DNA from: Alphaproteobacteria bacterium
GTDB lineage: Bacteria > Pseudomonadota > Alphaproteobacteria > UBA7985 > JAUIBT01
Direction of reading: 5' to 3'
Assembly: GCA_030428255.1 (NCBI GenBank)
Contig: JAUIBT010000003.1
Coordinates: 1 to 64,000 of the forward strand
DNA: 64,000 nt
Below, piece after piece: positions 17,099-26,475 of the stretch. The notes under the pieces were generated by a model. That model searched no databases, was not told the origin of the DNA, and worked only from the letters and a program-made list of their open reading frames with translations. A program made the position numbers and the translations under genes. Within the stretch, counting starts at the first letter, position 1. Every line of letters begins with the position of its first letter.

Positions 17099-17188
17099 GG
17101 AGAGATGGCAGAGCGGTTGAATGCACCGGTCTTGAAAACCGGCAAGGGTTAACGCCCTTCCAGGGTTCGAATCCCTGTCTCTCCGCCA
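17099..17188 (+). tRNA. tRNA-Ser(TGA)
   Basis: A full 90-nt type II tRNA. The acceptor stem is GGAGAGA with TCTCTCC, discriminator G and encoded CCA. The anticodon arm CCGGTCTTGAAAACCGG has TGA in the loop, the long variable arm is AAGGGTTAACGCCCTT and the T arm is CAGGGTTCGAATCCCTG. The 3' 15 bases are repeated at 34229-34243, marking integration of the island. The gene itself was rebuilt intact by the insertion. Confidence 0.97.
17174..17188 (+). other. attL: island left attachment repeat
   Basis: CCTGTCTCTCCGCCA, the last 15 bases of tRNA-Ser, shared with 34229-34243. The adjacent bases on both sides differ, so this is the whole core. Confidence 0.85.
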
Positions 17189-17608
17189 TTTCCATATTTA
17201 AATTACTGAAATATAAAGATAATTTAGATAGAGGATTTTCGTACCGGCCATAACGCATGCCAAAGTAGAGAGCGGTTTCATTGGCACTTGTAGCTATTAG
17301 AATTGTTTGGGCCCTGCGCAATCTGTGGTACATTGTGAGCTTCTGCTCACCCAGCTGAATACCACGAAACTGGGCGTACCTGGATTCGACCTATCCTATC
17401 TCTGGACTTTTGTGTCGCAACGGTAGAATGTCGACTTAAGTGTACCTTAACGCTCAATGCGTTCTTCATGGTGGACTTATGTCAATTAAAACAAGGCAAT
17501 ATTCGTTTCGTGTGTTTATGCAAGACCGGTTCTTCTGTTTGGAAAGCCAGAAAGAGCAAGGCAATGCTGAAACGTAGACAGCAAAAATAGTCTAGGACTA
17601 AAAGAAAA
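17189..17608. other. AT-rich leader of the defence operon
   Basis: 420 bp with no convincing gene. It is clearly richer in A and T than the flanks and must contain the promoter of the downstream trio. An 8-bp stem, GTGAGCTT/CTGCTCAC-like (TGAGCTTCTGCTCA), lies near 17335-17350. AGGA lies about 12 nt before the GTG start of the first gene. Confidence 0.5.
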
Positions 17609-19321
17609 GTGCGCGTCCGTCAGATCTCAATTCGAAATTTTCGAGGAATAAAAGAGCTTGAATGGTCGGTTCCAGACACAAAAATGCTGTGCCTAATTGG
17701 GCGAGGAGATTCAACTAAATCAACTATTCTTGAGGCCGTTCGGCGCATTTTCTACCCAAATTGGAATTTAATTTTTGAAGATGCCGATTTTTATCTTTGC
17801 AATCCAAGTAATTCGGTTTTAATCGAAGTCATATTGGGGGGGCTGCCTGACGCTTTTCGCGATCTCGAGAAATATGGTCATCTACTGTGCGGGTGGAATA
17901 TTGCAAATGGCGATTACGCCGAAGACCCTGGTGCCGATCTTGAAGATGCACTAAAGGTCCGACTTTGCGTTCATGAAGACCTTGAGCCAACCTGGACCGT
18001 AATCAAAAGCAACGTTGATGCGGGAGTGCCATTTACGGCGACTGATCGAGCCAAGGTTGCTGTAAGTCTGATTGGGGCGGTTTCAGATCGACACCTTACT
18101 TGGTCGCGCAATTCGATATTGAGCCGTATTACGGAGGCAGAAAATATCACAGCAACTCTTGCGGAAGCTGCCCGAGCAGCCAAAACCGCGTTGGACTCGC
18201 AAAGGTCGCATGACTTGAAGGAATTTGACAAGGTTGCGAGCGCCGCCGAGCAAACTGCTCGAGAACTTGGGGTGCGCGTTGAGAGGCAATATAAAGCGCA
18301 CCTTGATACCGATGCGATCAATGTACGCATGGCGGGCCTTGCTCTGCATGATGGTGACATGCCGTTACGGCAGCTTGGGCTTGGGTCCAAACGAATGCTG
18401 ACGACCGGCCTGCAAAAACAGGCGCTCCTCTCGTCGCATATCACCTTGTTCGATGAGGTTGAAGTCGGACTTGAGCCTCACCGTATCGCTCGGCTGTTAC
18501 AGCATCTGAAAGAAGACGACACGGGACAATACTTTCTCACCACCCATTCCCCTGTTGTACTGCGAGAGCTGACTGTTGATGATTTGCATATCGTCCATTG
18601 CAACGGTGGCGACATCGTTGTGGTCGCCGCCAACAAGCCAGCGATTGCCGATTCCATCCAAGGCAAAATCCGCTCCGGCGCGGAGGCATTCCTCGCTCCC
18701 AAAATCGTCGTTTGCGAAGGTGCAACCGAGGTTGGTTTTCTGCGCGGCTTGGACGATCACTGGGTTACAGCAGAGGCGAAGGCCTCTTTTGCTTATCGGG
18801 GTATCGCTCTGTTCGACGCGGACGGAGCGAGCAAGATCAAAAAGATTGCCGAGGGCCTGAAGGTACTTGGCTATGACGTATCTATTTTAGCCGATTCCGA
18901 TGAGCCTGTTCAGTTTTCCGATGCGCACGCGCAGGAACTGCGCAATGCAGGCATTACTGTCGTCAAATGGGACGGCGCGCTGTCCATAGAAGAACGCATA
19001 TTCGCGGATCTTCCGTGGGACGGCGTCATGGCCTCGTTTGAGGCAGCGCGGACCATTTGGAATGATGATAATCGTCTCCTAAATCAAGTGCAGACCCAGT
19101 TCGGTCAAGGCTTTGACCGCGATACTAAGGCATGGGCAGACACGCCTCCATTGCGAACCGCGATGGGTAAAGCAGCTAAAGCCAGCGGATGGTTCAAGCG
19201 GCAAAGCTGGGGACGTGAATGGGCAACTGCGATTTCTCGCCATCTGGCAGACGATGAAATCCGAGAAAGCGATCTGGTCCGGCAGCTTACCAGCTTGCGG
19301 GGCTGGATCGATAATGTGTGA
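17609..19321 (+). CDS. GajA/OLD-like ATPase-TOPRIM nuclease (Gabija-like)
   Basis: 570 residues. The N-terminal ABC-type ATPase begins ISIRNFRGIKELEW. Its Walker A is GRGDSTKST at residues 31-39, where Thr replaces the Gly normally before Lys. Walker B is LFDEVEVGLEP near 280 and the H loop is TTHSP near 310. A C-terminal TOPRIM domain follows: KIVVCEGATEV near 365 (catalytic Glu), ALFDADG near 403 and ILADSDEP near 427. This is the GajA/OLD layout at the usual length. In Gabija the nuclease cuts phage DNA when nucleotide levels fall and works with a UvrD-like partner; here the next gene overlaps by 8 nt. The GTG at 17609 is chosen as start. The Walker A change may be typical of a subfamily, so ATPase function is not excluded. 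Confidence 0.82.
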   Translation: MRVRQISIRNFRGIKELEWSVPDTKMLCLIGRGDSTKSTILEAVRRIFYPNWNLIFEDADFYLCNPSNSVLIEVILGGLPDAFRDLEKYGHLLCGWNIANGDYAEDPGADLEDALKVRLCVHEDLEPTWTVIKSNVDAGVPFTATDRAKVAVSLIGAVSDRHLTWSRNSILSRITEAENITATLAEAARAAKTALDSQRSHDLKEFDKVASAAEQTARELGVRVERQYKAHLDTDAINVRMAGLALHDGDMPLRQLGLGSKRMLTTGLQKQALLSSHITLFDEVEVGLEPHRIARLLQHLKEDDTGQYFLTTHSPVVLRELTVDDLHIVHCNGGDIVVVAANKPAIADSIQGKIRSGAEAFLAPKIVVCEGATEVGFLRGLDDHWVTAEAKASFAYRGIALFDADGASKIKKIAEGLKVLGYDVSILADSDEPVQFSDAHAQELRNAGITVVKWDGALSIEERIFADLPWDGVMASFEAARTIWNDDNRLLNQVQTQFGQGFDRDTKAWADTPPLRTAMGKAAKASGWFKRQSWGREWATAISRHLADDEIRESDLVRQLTSLRGWIDNV

Positions 19322-20759
19322 GCTGTCCGCCGTCCTTGCTGACCATCAGGGTGCCGGCTATGTCGTCGCGCCTGCCGGGTTCGGCAAGACCTACCTTATT
19401 GCGGAAGCCACTGCCCGAAGCACTGGAAGGCAACTGATCCTGACGCACACCTATGCAGGTGTGAATGCTCTGCGGCGAAAGATGCGCGCCCTATGTGTCA
19501 GTGACAGGCTCTTCCGCATCGACACCATTGCAAGCTGGTCTCTGCGCATATGCCTGTCTTACTCACAAACGTCGGGTTGGCGGAATAAACGACCGGCCGA
19601 CAACGAGCAATGGATCGCCGTCTATGAGGCGTGCGCGCGGCTTCTCGATCAAGCATTTGTTCGCGGATTGGTTCGCGCCTCATATGACGGCCTTTACGTT
19701 GATGAATATCAGGACTGTTCGGCTACCCAACACTGCGTAGTCCTAAAGCTTGCTCGCGACCTCCCGAGCCGGATACTCGGCGATCCGCTGCAAGGCATCT
19801 TCGATTTTGACGGTCAGAACCCTGTTGACTGGACACGTGACGTTGAAGGTGGTTTCGAGCGTCTTGGTGTACTCGACACTCCGCACCGCTGGATGCAAGC
19901 GGGTGCAAACGACCTCGGCATATGGCTCCGCAATGTTCGTACAAACCTTGAGCAAGGTCAGCCTATTGATCTCAACATGAACCGTCCAGCGGCGGTTACG
20001 TTCAGGCAGACAAACGCCGACCCGCAGGCTCTCGTACAATCGCAGGGGAACGCGTGTCGGTATTTTCAGTGTGATCCCACCGATACGGTGATCGCCATCC
20101 ACAAAGGCAGCCAAGAATACAAGGCTAAGTGCCACAAGTTGTCTCGAAACCTTGGAGGCAGGTTCTCATCAATCGAAGAGGTCGAAGGAAAAGACCTGTT
20201 CTCATTCATTCGGAAACTAGAACGAGCACGCTCTGACTCCGCTCGTTTGAAGGAGGCCGTAGAATTCGCCAAAAGGTGCATGACCGCTGTTGAGCAGAAT
20301 CTTCCTGCGGGCACAGTCCGTGGCGATCACGTGAACATTCGGGCCAACACGAGCAACCCTGAAGCTGCCCGCAAGGCAAATGCCTATCTGGCAGCACCGG
20401 GGAGCGCCGCTATGAGCGGCTTCCTGATGGCGCTCAAAGAAACTCAGGGAATTGCAGTCGTCCGTGCCGACCTATTCTACCGGGCTTTGGGTGTGCTCGA
20501 AAAGCACGTGCTGCACCCGGACCTTTCTCTAGCGGATGCTGCCGAAAAATATCACGGTGAGTTCCGCTATAAGGGCCGTCCTATTGGTCGTCGCAAGTTG
20601 ATCGGCACCACGCTGCTGGTCAAAGGATTAGAATTCGATCATGCCATCGTTCTCGACGCAGCATCTCTTTCGAAGAAGGAATTGTACGTCGCGCTGACGC
20701 GCGGTGCGCGCTCGCTGACAATCATCTCGACAAATTCGGTGCTGAACCCAGGTGCGTGA
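19314..20759 (+). CDS. GajB/UvrD-like superfamily 1 helicase (Gabija-like)
   Basis: 481 residues, near the size of GajB and shorter than housekeeping UvrD. Motif I is APAGFGKTYL (residues 20-29), motif II YVDEYQD near 129, motif III GDPLQGIFDF near 156, motif V LVKGLEFDHAIVLDA and motif VI YVALTRGARSL near 458. The ATG at 19314 overlaps the upstream stop by 8 nt, so the two are coupled; the frame is open further 5' only because it runs inside the nuclease gene. By analogy with Gabija it may sense DNA ends or intermediates and activate the nuclease. A housekeeping repair role is unlikely given its place in an island. Confidence 0.83.
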   Translation: MCELSAVLADHQGAGYVVAPAGFGKTYLIAEATARSTGRQLILTHTYAGVNALRRKMRALCVSDRLFRIDTIASWSLRICLSYSQTSGWRNKRPADNEQWIAVYEACARLLDQAFVRGLVRASYDGLYVDEYQDCSATQHCVVLKLARDLPSRILGDPLQGIFDFDGQNPVDWTRDVEGGFERLGVLDTPHRWMQAGANDLGIWLRNVRTNLEQGQPIDLNMNRPAAVTFRQTNADPQALVQSQGNACRYFQCDPTDTVIAIHKGSQEYKAKCHKLSRNLGGRFSSIEEVEGKDLFSFIRKLERARSDSARLKEAVEFAKRCMTAVEQNLPAGTVRGDHVNIRANTSNPEAARKANAYLAAPGSAAMSGFLMALKETQGIAVVRADLFYRALGVLEKHVLHPDLSLADAAEKYHGEFRYKGRPIGRRKLIGTTLLVKGLEFDHAIVLDAASLSKKELYVALTRGARSLTIISTNSVLNPGA

Positions 20760-22115
20760 ATGAATAAAGAGAAAACAAAAATGGCCAAGGCAGATCAGTG
20801 GCTGGAAGACCTGAAGCAGCTTGTTAATAAGAAGCCTCTCGTTGTGTTTCAGTTCAGCGGCGCGGAATGGGAGCGTCTGTGTGAATCACGGCGCGGTGCC
20901 AACGAGTTCACGATCGCTCGGTCGCATGAGCTGTTTGAGAAGGTTCGCGTGCCGACCGCATGTCTTGTCATCGGCGATAGTGATGACGACAGCGAGGTCT
21001 ATTTCGGTTTGGCTAGTTCGCGCAGCGCCGTCACAACGCTGCAATCGCGAATCAAGGTCAAACGGGCCTTGCATATTCAGCCTACTACAAAATCCGGTGT
21101 CTTGAATCTCATCACGGACACGCCCCATGCGCGCAATCTTCGCGACCGGCTGGCCTCCGACGAATCTGTTGTTGCCCTGTCACCCAAACTCAGCGTTCAC
21201 TTGGTCGAAAAGCTCTCAGCTATCGACGCAAATCGTGGCGCAATGCGTGCTGCCATCGCGTCATTGATTGCACCAAAATACTACCGCAGTATGGACGCCC
21301 TACAGGAGGATGCGGTGCACACGGCCTTGCGGGCATTCGGCCTCTCGCCGGGTGATCAGGCAGTTTCGCTTCAACTCAGCAGAGGGCAGGACACAGCACT
21401 TACGCGCGTCAATATCATGGAGGATTCTGTTGTCGAGCACGACGCCCGCACGTTTCCCGAATTCGAACTGATTGACAGCGACATAACTGGTCGGGCTGTT
21501 TTCGAAAAAGGGCGTGAGCGTCTTGAGGTTTTCACCGCCAACCGCCGCCCGCTTGAAAACGTCTTCGGCGTTGACCTCATATATCTCAATGTCACGCGCC
21601 AAAACATCGTCATGGTGCAGTACAAGATGCTTGAGCCTCATAGCCCGAAAGACGGGGATAAAGATTGGGTCTACCGACCAGATGCCAAGCTCGACGATGA
21701 GATCGCGCGCATGCGGAAATTCAGCAAGGCACGTCCCTCGAAGCCATACGAATACCGCCTCAATCCGCAGGTCTATTATCTCAAATTCGTCAAGCGTGAT
21801 GGAGCGTTAAGTAACGCTGGGGTCGTCATGCCCATCGATCATTTTGAAAAGTTGCGGGGCGATCCTTCATGCAAAGGCCCGCGAGGCGCAGTGCGTGTGA
21901 GCTTCCAGACCCTAGCCGGTCGCTATTTGCGTCAAGGGCCGTTCCTCGACTTGATACGGGCGGGCTATATCGGTGCTACCATGGAAACGACTGCTCACCT
22001 TAAGGCGGTGGTCGAAGCGGTTGTCAAAGGAAATAGGGCTGTTGTGGGAGCGATCCAGACTAGCAAGGAGGGTGCCAAACAACGCGCTGATCTCGAAAAT
22101 CTAAGTGTGGACTAG
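20760..22115 (+). CDS. Third gene of the Gabija-like operon; putative PD-(D/E)xK-type nuclease
   Basis: 451 residues, not recognised as a known family. It starts immediately after the helicase stop (TGA then ATG), so it is part of the operon. Around residues 255-290 the order Glu (RLEVFTANRR), Asp (FGVDLIYLNV) and QYK (IVMVQYKM) has the spacing and strand pattern of a restriction-endonuclease-fold D..QxK active site, as in Mrr-like enzymes. The N-terminal 170 residues are mixed alpha/beta with no clear motif. The region after the site is rich in Lys and Tyr (SKPYEYRLNPQVYYLKFVK). Canonical Gabija has two genes, so this would be an accessory effector or regulator. The nuclease call is inferred from motif order only. 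Confidence 0.6.
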   Translation: MNKEKTKMAKADQWLEDLKQLVNKKPLVVFQFSGAEWERLCESRRGANEFTIARSHELFEKVRVPTACLVIGDSDDDSEVYFGLASSRSAVTTLQSRIKVKRALHIQPTTKSGVLNLITDTPHARNLRDRLASDESVVALSPKLSVHLVEKLSAIDANRGAMRAAIASLIAPKYYRSMDALQEDAVHTALRAFGLSPGDQAVSLQLSRGQDTALTRVNIMEDSVVEHDARTFPEFELIDSDITGRAVFEKGRERLEVFTANRRPLENVFGVDLIYLNVTRQNIVMVQYKMLEPHSPKDGDKDWVYRPDAKLDDEIARMRKFSKARPSKPYEYRLNPQVYYLKFVKRDGALSNAGVVMPIDHFEKLRGDPSCKGPRGAVRVSFQTLAGRYLRQGPFLDLIRAGYIGATMETTAHLKAVVEAVVKGNRAVVGAIQTSKEGAKQRADLENLSVD

Positions 22116-22186
22116 GTGTTTGGTAGAGAAGACCAATCCCATCAGCTGCAGCGTGCGCGGCGAGTAAATCAGGCAGCAAGAAGTGA

Positions 22187-25100
22187 TTATTGTTCGATTG
22201 CCTTGCTTTGCTTCAACTGCTCGAGCATGGCGTGCAGTTTATCAAAAGTAACCTGGCGATGCTGAAACCAATCTGTTGACCAAACGCGTAGGATTTCCCA
22301 GCCAAGCCCGCGCAGGACTTGCTCGCGGACCTTGTCTCTGTCACGGGCGGTGGCAGAGCCGTGATAGGATGCCCCGTCGCACTCGATGCCTGCCAAGAAA
22401 CGTCCGGGTGCTTTGGGATCAACGACCGCAAGGTCGATGCGAAAGCCGGATACGCCAATTTGCGTGCGCACATCCCATCCGCGTGCTCTCAGCGCATCGG
22501 CGACGGCCTCTTCGAAGGGGCTATCGTAGCCTCCTTCGGATTGTCCTGGGTTTCGACGCAAGCCCTCCACGCCATGTTCAGCGAAGGCCAGAAAAGACTT
22601 AAGCAAGGCGACGCCATTGGCCTGCGAGCGACCCAAGTCGATCATGTCCGCGGTCATTGAGGAGAAAACCAACATTTCATGCGCCGCTCGCGAGGCCATG
22701 ACGTTGAGGCGCCGCTCGCCGCCCTGCTTGTTCAGCGGGCCAAAATGGTGGCGCAGAACACCCGCCTCATCAGGCCCGTAGGTTGTCGAAATATAGATGA
22801 GATCGCGCTGATCGCCCTGAATATTCTCGAGGTTCTTGACGATCAACGGCTCAATCCGATCGTCGGAGAAATACCATTCAAGGTCTGGCGCTTCCCGACG
22901 CTCCTGGTCGAGCAGGTTTTCGACCAAGTCTTGCTGTGCCATGTTCATCGTGATTACGCCAATGGACGGTCGAACGCCGGGCTCGAGCTTCAGGTTGGCC
23001 AATGCACGATCTGTTAGTGAGCGCACCAAGGCGCGTGCTTCTGCAAGATTTCGTCGGCTGTTCTTCGGATCGTAATCGCCGTCTACTTTGGAAAAGGTCA
23101 CAGCCCGACCGTTTGCCGAAGCGCTGGGGAAGGTGATGAGTTCGTTGTTATAAAAGTAGCGATTTGAATAGGTGATCAGCTCCTCATCACGGCTGCGGTA
23201 GTGCCAAGTGAGTTTGTGATTTGGCAGGACACTCCGAAGCTCGTCCAAAACCGATTCCTGATCTGCGCTGAGGTAATCATCCTCATTGTCTTCGCCCTCA
23301 TCGTTGGAAACGCCAAAGAAGTTCGTCGGTGGAAGTTGCTTTGGGTCACCGACGACGATCGTCTGCTTGGCCCTTGCTAGGGTGCTCACTGCGTCCCAGG
23401 TTGTGATCTGAGAGGCTTCGTCAAAAATAACCAGGTCAAACGGCTCGCGATCTACTGACAGGTACTGAGAAACGGACAGAGGGGACATGAGCAAGCACGG
23501 GGTTAGTTCGGTTAGGTCATCACCCAACCTATTGATCAGCTTGCGGATCGGCATGCTGGGGCGTGTGAGTGCAATTTGATGGCGCAGCATTCCAAGTGGT
23601 GAGTTTTTCGCCACTTCGTCGAGCTTGGGCAGGCTGCAGCTTTGCACTTGCATAACTCTTTGAGGCGCGAGCGCTCTGAGCTCGTCATCCAAGCGGCTCA
23701 GGCGGGCAATACGCTCTTGATGGGCCACGAGGTTGAAAGTGTTGAGCGCAGGCGATAAGTCCAGTGCTGTACGAACCCACCAGCTCAAGTAGGCCGCCCA
23801 AAAATCCTGTTCCGCATTGTTGGTTGTCTTGGCCTCAATAGCCTCAACAACCTTCCCCAGGCCTCTGCCATACAGCGACGCGCGAACTTCGTTGTATTCG
23901 CACCAGGCCTGCAGGTCGCCCGCATGGGCCGCAATCCGCTGGGCCATTTCAGGAACACTCAAACCCGCAGCGCGTATGTTTTGTTTGTGAAGCAACGCGT
24001 TGAAGTTCTGGCTGGTTTCGACGAGCATCGCTTTGCTGGTTTGATGGTTCCTGAGCTGCGAGGTGCCAAGGCTCGCATCAAAATAACACTGAAGCTCGTG
24101 ATTGAGCTCATCGGACATCGTATCGGGGGCGAGGCCTTGGTAAAGGGTCTTAACTGGCGCCAGGGCATCGCGAATCGGCTCTGCCTTGGTAAAGATGCCA
24201 TCAAAGTTTGGAAGCTTGATCGCGTCGGTTTGGGTCAGATCCCAAGCGATGCGATGCAGTTCCCAGATTGCCTCCAAATGACTGTCTGGGTTGACGGTCA
24301 CCGCGCCAATTTCTTTAGCGACCTGGCGAAAGATTGCTGTGACTTGTCTGCTTTGTTCCATTGAAGGAAGTGCGTAGGCCTGTTCCAACGCAATCTGGAT
24401 ATCTTGAAGCGGCAAAGCCAACACCGCGCGTAAGTTTGCCCCAAGCGGCAGCTGTCGTTTGAGATCTCGTGCCTGCTGTTTCGCGTCATTCAGCCTGTCT
24501 AAGGCAGTCTCGAAAGTCGACACCTGGTCAGGAGTAAGCAGGACACCTGTGCGAAGCTGAACCTCTGACAGCATCTGTTGCAACCACTCCAAGCGGTGCG
24601 GAAATGGGCCGAGCCGTTCCAACCCGGTTCCTTCCAGCAATCTAGTTAGGGTGTCTTGAGATGTCTGCTCCTGCCCCTGTGCTCTCCCTATCACCTTTGC
24701 CGCTTCCGTGACCTCTGCGCCCCAGGCATTGGACCACTGGCGGACAGTCAAGAACTCAAGCCCTTTGCAGTGTTCTATCTGCTGGTGGGTGCGCTGACCT
24801 CGTTTGCAGAGCTCGCGCATGTCACGAAGATCATCATCGCTATGCTGATCGACGCCATCGAACTTGAGAGAGAAGGGCGCAGGCGCATGGGAGGCCAGCA
24901 CGCCGAAAGCTTCAAAGATCGTTAGGCCGTTCTGCCACCGAAAGTGCAACTGCTCGACGTACTGATTGAGCTCTTCGACGGTCATAGCCATATCGCTGGC
25001 CAGCCGCTCCCATTTCGCGTCGGTACCTCGGGAGCGTCGCTCCCATGAATCCTTTAGTTGCGCGAGAACGGTTTTCCGGTTTGATTTCGTTGAGTGAAGC

Positions 25101-26323
25101 TCCAAGCAGAGATCACCGAGGCCGATCTGTTGCAATCGTCGATACACAACATCAAGCGCAGCGGTCTTTTCCGCGACAAACAAAATGGTCTTTTGTGCGG
25201 CCAAGCAATTGGCAACAATGTTGGCAATGGTCTGGCTTTTGCCGGTGCCAGGTGGACCAATCAAAACAAAGCTTTTGCCTTGTCTCGCTGCGACGATGGC
25301 AGCGTCCTGGCTGGAATCGCTGGGTAGGGGGGCGCAGACTTCGCCGGGTTTGACGATGCGATCCAGATCGCGCGGGTTGGGCACGTCGTCGCCGGGCTTA
25401 AAGAACGGATGCTCAGGCAAGTCGATAAGATAACGTACAACATCGCTCTTTCTCAGATGCTCTGTGCCGTTTTCCAATTCCTTCCACATGACGTATTTCG
25501 AAAATGAGAAGGTACCAATTGCGACTGACTCTTCGATTTCAAGCGTCGGAACATCTTTGATAGCCTCGCGAACGGCATTGAAAATCTTCGTGATATCAAC
25601 CCCAGAGCTGTCCCTTGGCAGATCGCCGTCTAAGACCGGTATCTCAAGCTCAATGGTTCTTCGTAGGTATTCCAGCAAGGTGAAGTTCACCACCGGTTCG
25701 TCTTCACCGCTCGTCAGGTCGCATGTGCCTTTCGCAGTCTTCCTGTCGAGCTTTATCGGGATCAACAACAAGGGAGCGAGATAGGACGCTTCGGCATCCC
25801 GTTTTTCTTTCCACCGAATAAAACCTGCGGCAAGGAAGAGTGTATTTATGCCCCCTTCGGCGGCATCAGACTTGCCTTGGCGGTAGATCTTTACCAGGCG
25901 GCGATCAAGGTCGGCAGGCCCTAGGCCGCTGACGACGTGGCCAGTTTCGTAGGCCTCGATAAGGGCCTTGCGCTGTAAAGCGTCCGGGTCTTTTTCTAGT
26001 TCCTCAGGATCCAGCTCGGCCAGCAAGTCGACGAGGGAGACAAACCGAAAGGCTTTGCCAGCAGCCAAGCTGTCTTCCAAACCTGCGATGTTCGGGCACA
26101 AGATGTCGATGCCGCTCGAACCGATCTTGAAGTTGAGCAGACGGTTCCGCTTTGACAAATCAAGCAGCTTGCTTTTCCAACGGCCAATACGCCCTTCTGG
26201 AGTTGCCGGTTTGTCTTCCTCCTTTTTCGGCTCGGGAGTGGGGGCAGCGCGACTGTTGGGTATTTTTTGAAGAGGGGAAGGTGTTGGATCGTGCAAAGGG
26301 ACAACTTTGTTTGCGCTAGTCAT
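22187..26323 (-). CDS. DUF4011-type superfamily 1 helicase with C-terminal Vsr/DUF559-like nuclease (Hhe-like)
   Basis: 1378 residues. The N-terminal DUF4011-like part includes RWKSKLLDLSKRNRLLNFK. The helicase core has Walker A GPPGTGKSQT near 356, motif II FDEASQI near 964, motif III GDPKQLPP near 990, WHYRSRDEELI as motif IV and ASRAAHEMLVF near motif VI. The last 110 residues carry a Vsr-like nuclease: SPFEEAVADALRARGWDV, GFRIDLAVVDP, AGIECDGASYH and GWEILRVWSTDW. This domain order matches the single-gene Hhe anti-phage system and the MTES_1575 group. The start at 26323 has GAGG 5 nt upstream. It faces the Gabija-like trio tail to tail. Confidence 0.85.
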   Translation of the reverse strand: MTSANKVVPLHDPTPSPLQKIPNSRAAPTPEPKKEEDKPATPEGRIGRWKSKLLDLSKRNRLLNFKIGSSGIDILCPNIAGLEDSLAAGKAFRFVSLVDLLAELDPEELEKDPDALQRKALIEAYETGHVVSGLGPADLDRRLVKIYRQGKSDAAEGGINTLFLAAGFIRWKEKRDAEASYLAPLLLIPIKLDRKTAKGTCDLTSGEDEPVVNFTLLEYLRRTIELEIPVLDGDLPRDSSGVDITKIFNAVREAIKDVPTLEIEESVAIGTFSFSKYVMWKELENGTEHLRKSDVVRYLIDLPEHPFFKPGDDVPNPRDLDRIVKPGEVCAPLPSDSSQDAAIVAARQGKSFVLIGPPGTGKSQTIANIVANCLAAQKTILFVAEKTAALDVVYRRLQQIGLGDLCLELHSTKSNRKTVLAQLKDSWERRSRGTDAKWERLASDMAMTVEELNQYVEQLHFRWQNGLTIFEAFGVLASHAPAPFSLKFDGVDQHSDDDLRDMRELCKRGQRTHQQIEHCKGLEFLTVRQWSNAWGAEVTEAAKVIGRAQGQEQTSQDTLTRLLEGTGLERLGPFPHRLEWLQQMLSEVQLRTGVLLTPDQVSTFETALDRLNDAKQQARDLKRQLPLGANLRAVLALPLQDIQIALEQAYALPSMEQSRQVTAIFRQVAKEIGAVTVNPDSHLEAIWELHRIAWDLTQTDAIKLPNFDGIFTKAEPIRDALAPVKTLYQGLAPDTMSDELNHELQCYFDASLGTSQLRNHQTSKAMLVETSQNFNALLHKQNIRAAGLSVPEMAQRIAAHAGDLQAWCEYNEVRASLYGRGLGKVVEAIEAKTTNNAEQDFWAAYLSWWVRTALDLSPALNTFNLVAHQERIARLSRLDDELRALAPQRVMQVQSCSLPKLDEVAKNSPLGMLRHQIALTRPSMPIRKLINRLGDDLTELTPCLLMSPLSVSQYLSVDREPFDLVIFDEASQITTWDAVSTLARAKQTIVVGDPKQLPPTNFFGVSNDEGEDNEDDYLSADQESVLDELRSVLPNHKLTWHYRSRDEELITYSNRYFYNNELITFPSASANGRAVTFSKVDGDYDPKNSRRNLAEARALVRSLTDRALANLKLEPGVRPSIGVITMNMAQQDLVENLLDQERREAPDLEWYFSDDRIEPLIVKNLENIQGDQRDLIYISTTYGPDEAGVLRHHFGPLNKQGGERRLNVMASRAAHEMLVFSSMTADMIDLGRSQANGVALLKSFLAFAEHGVEGLRRNPGQSEGGYDSPFEEAVADALRARGWDVRTQIGVSGFRIDLAVVDPKAPGRFLAGIECDGASYHGSATARDRDKVREQVLRGLGWEILRVWSTDWFQHRQVTFDKLHAMLEQLKQSKAIEQ

Positions 26324-26475
26324 TGGTGCCTCATTTCCGATTTCCTGCATGGTGGTCAGGTTTTGTAGGAGTGTCAATTCTGGAACAAAGGGTTGCCTCC
26401 AATGCGAACAACGGAAGGAAAGGGCAAACACCACAATTGGCTTGCCCACCCTACCGAAACAGCAGGACCAAAGGC

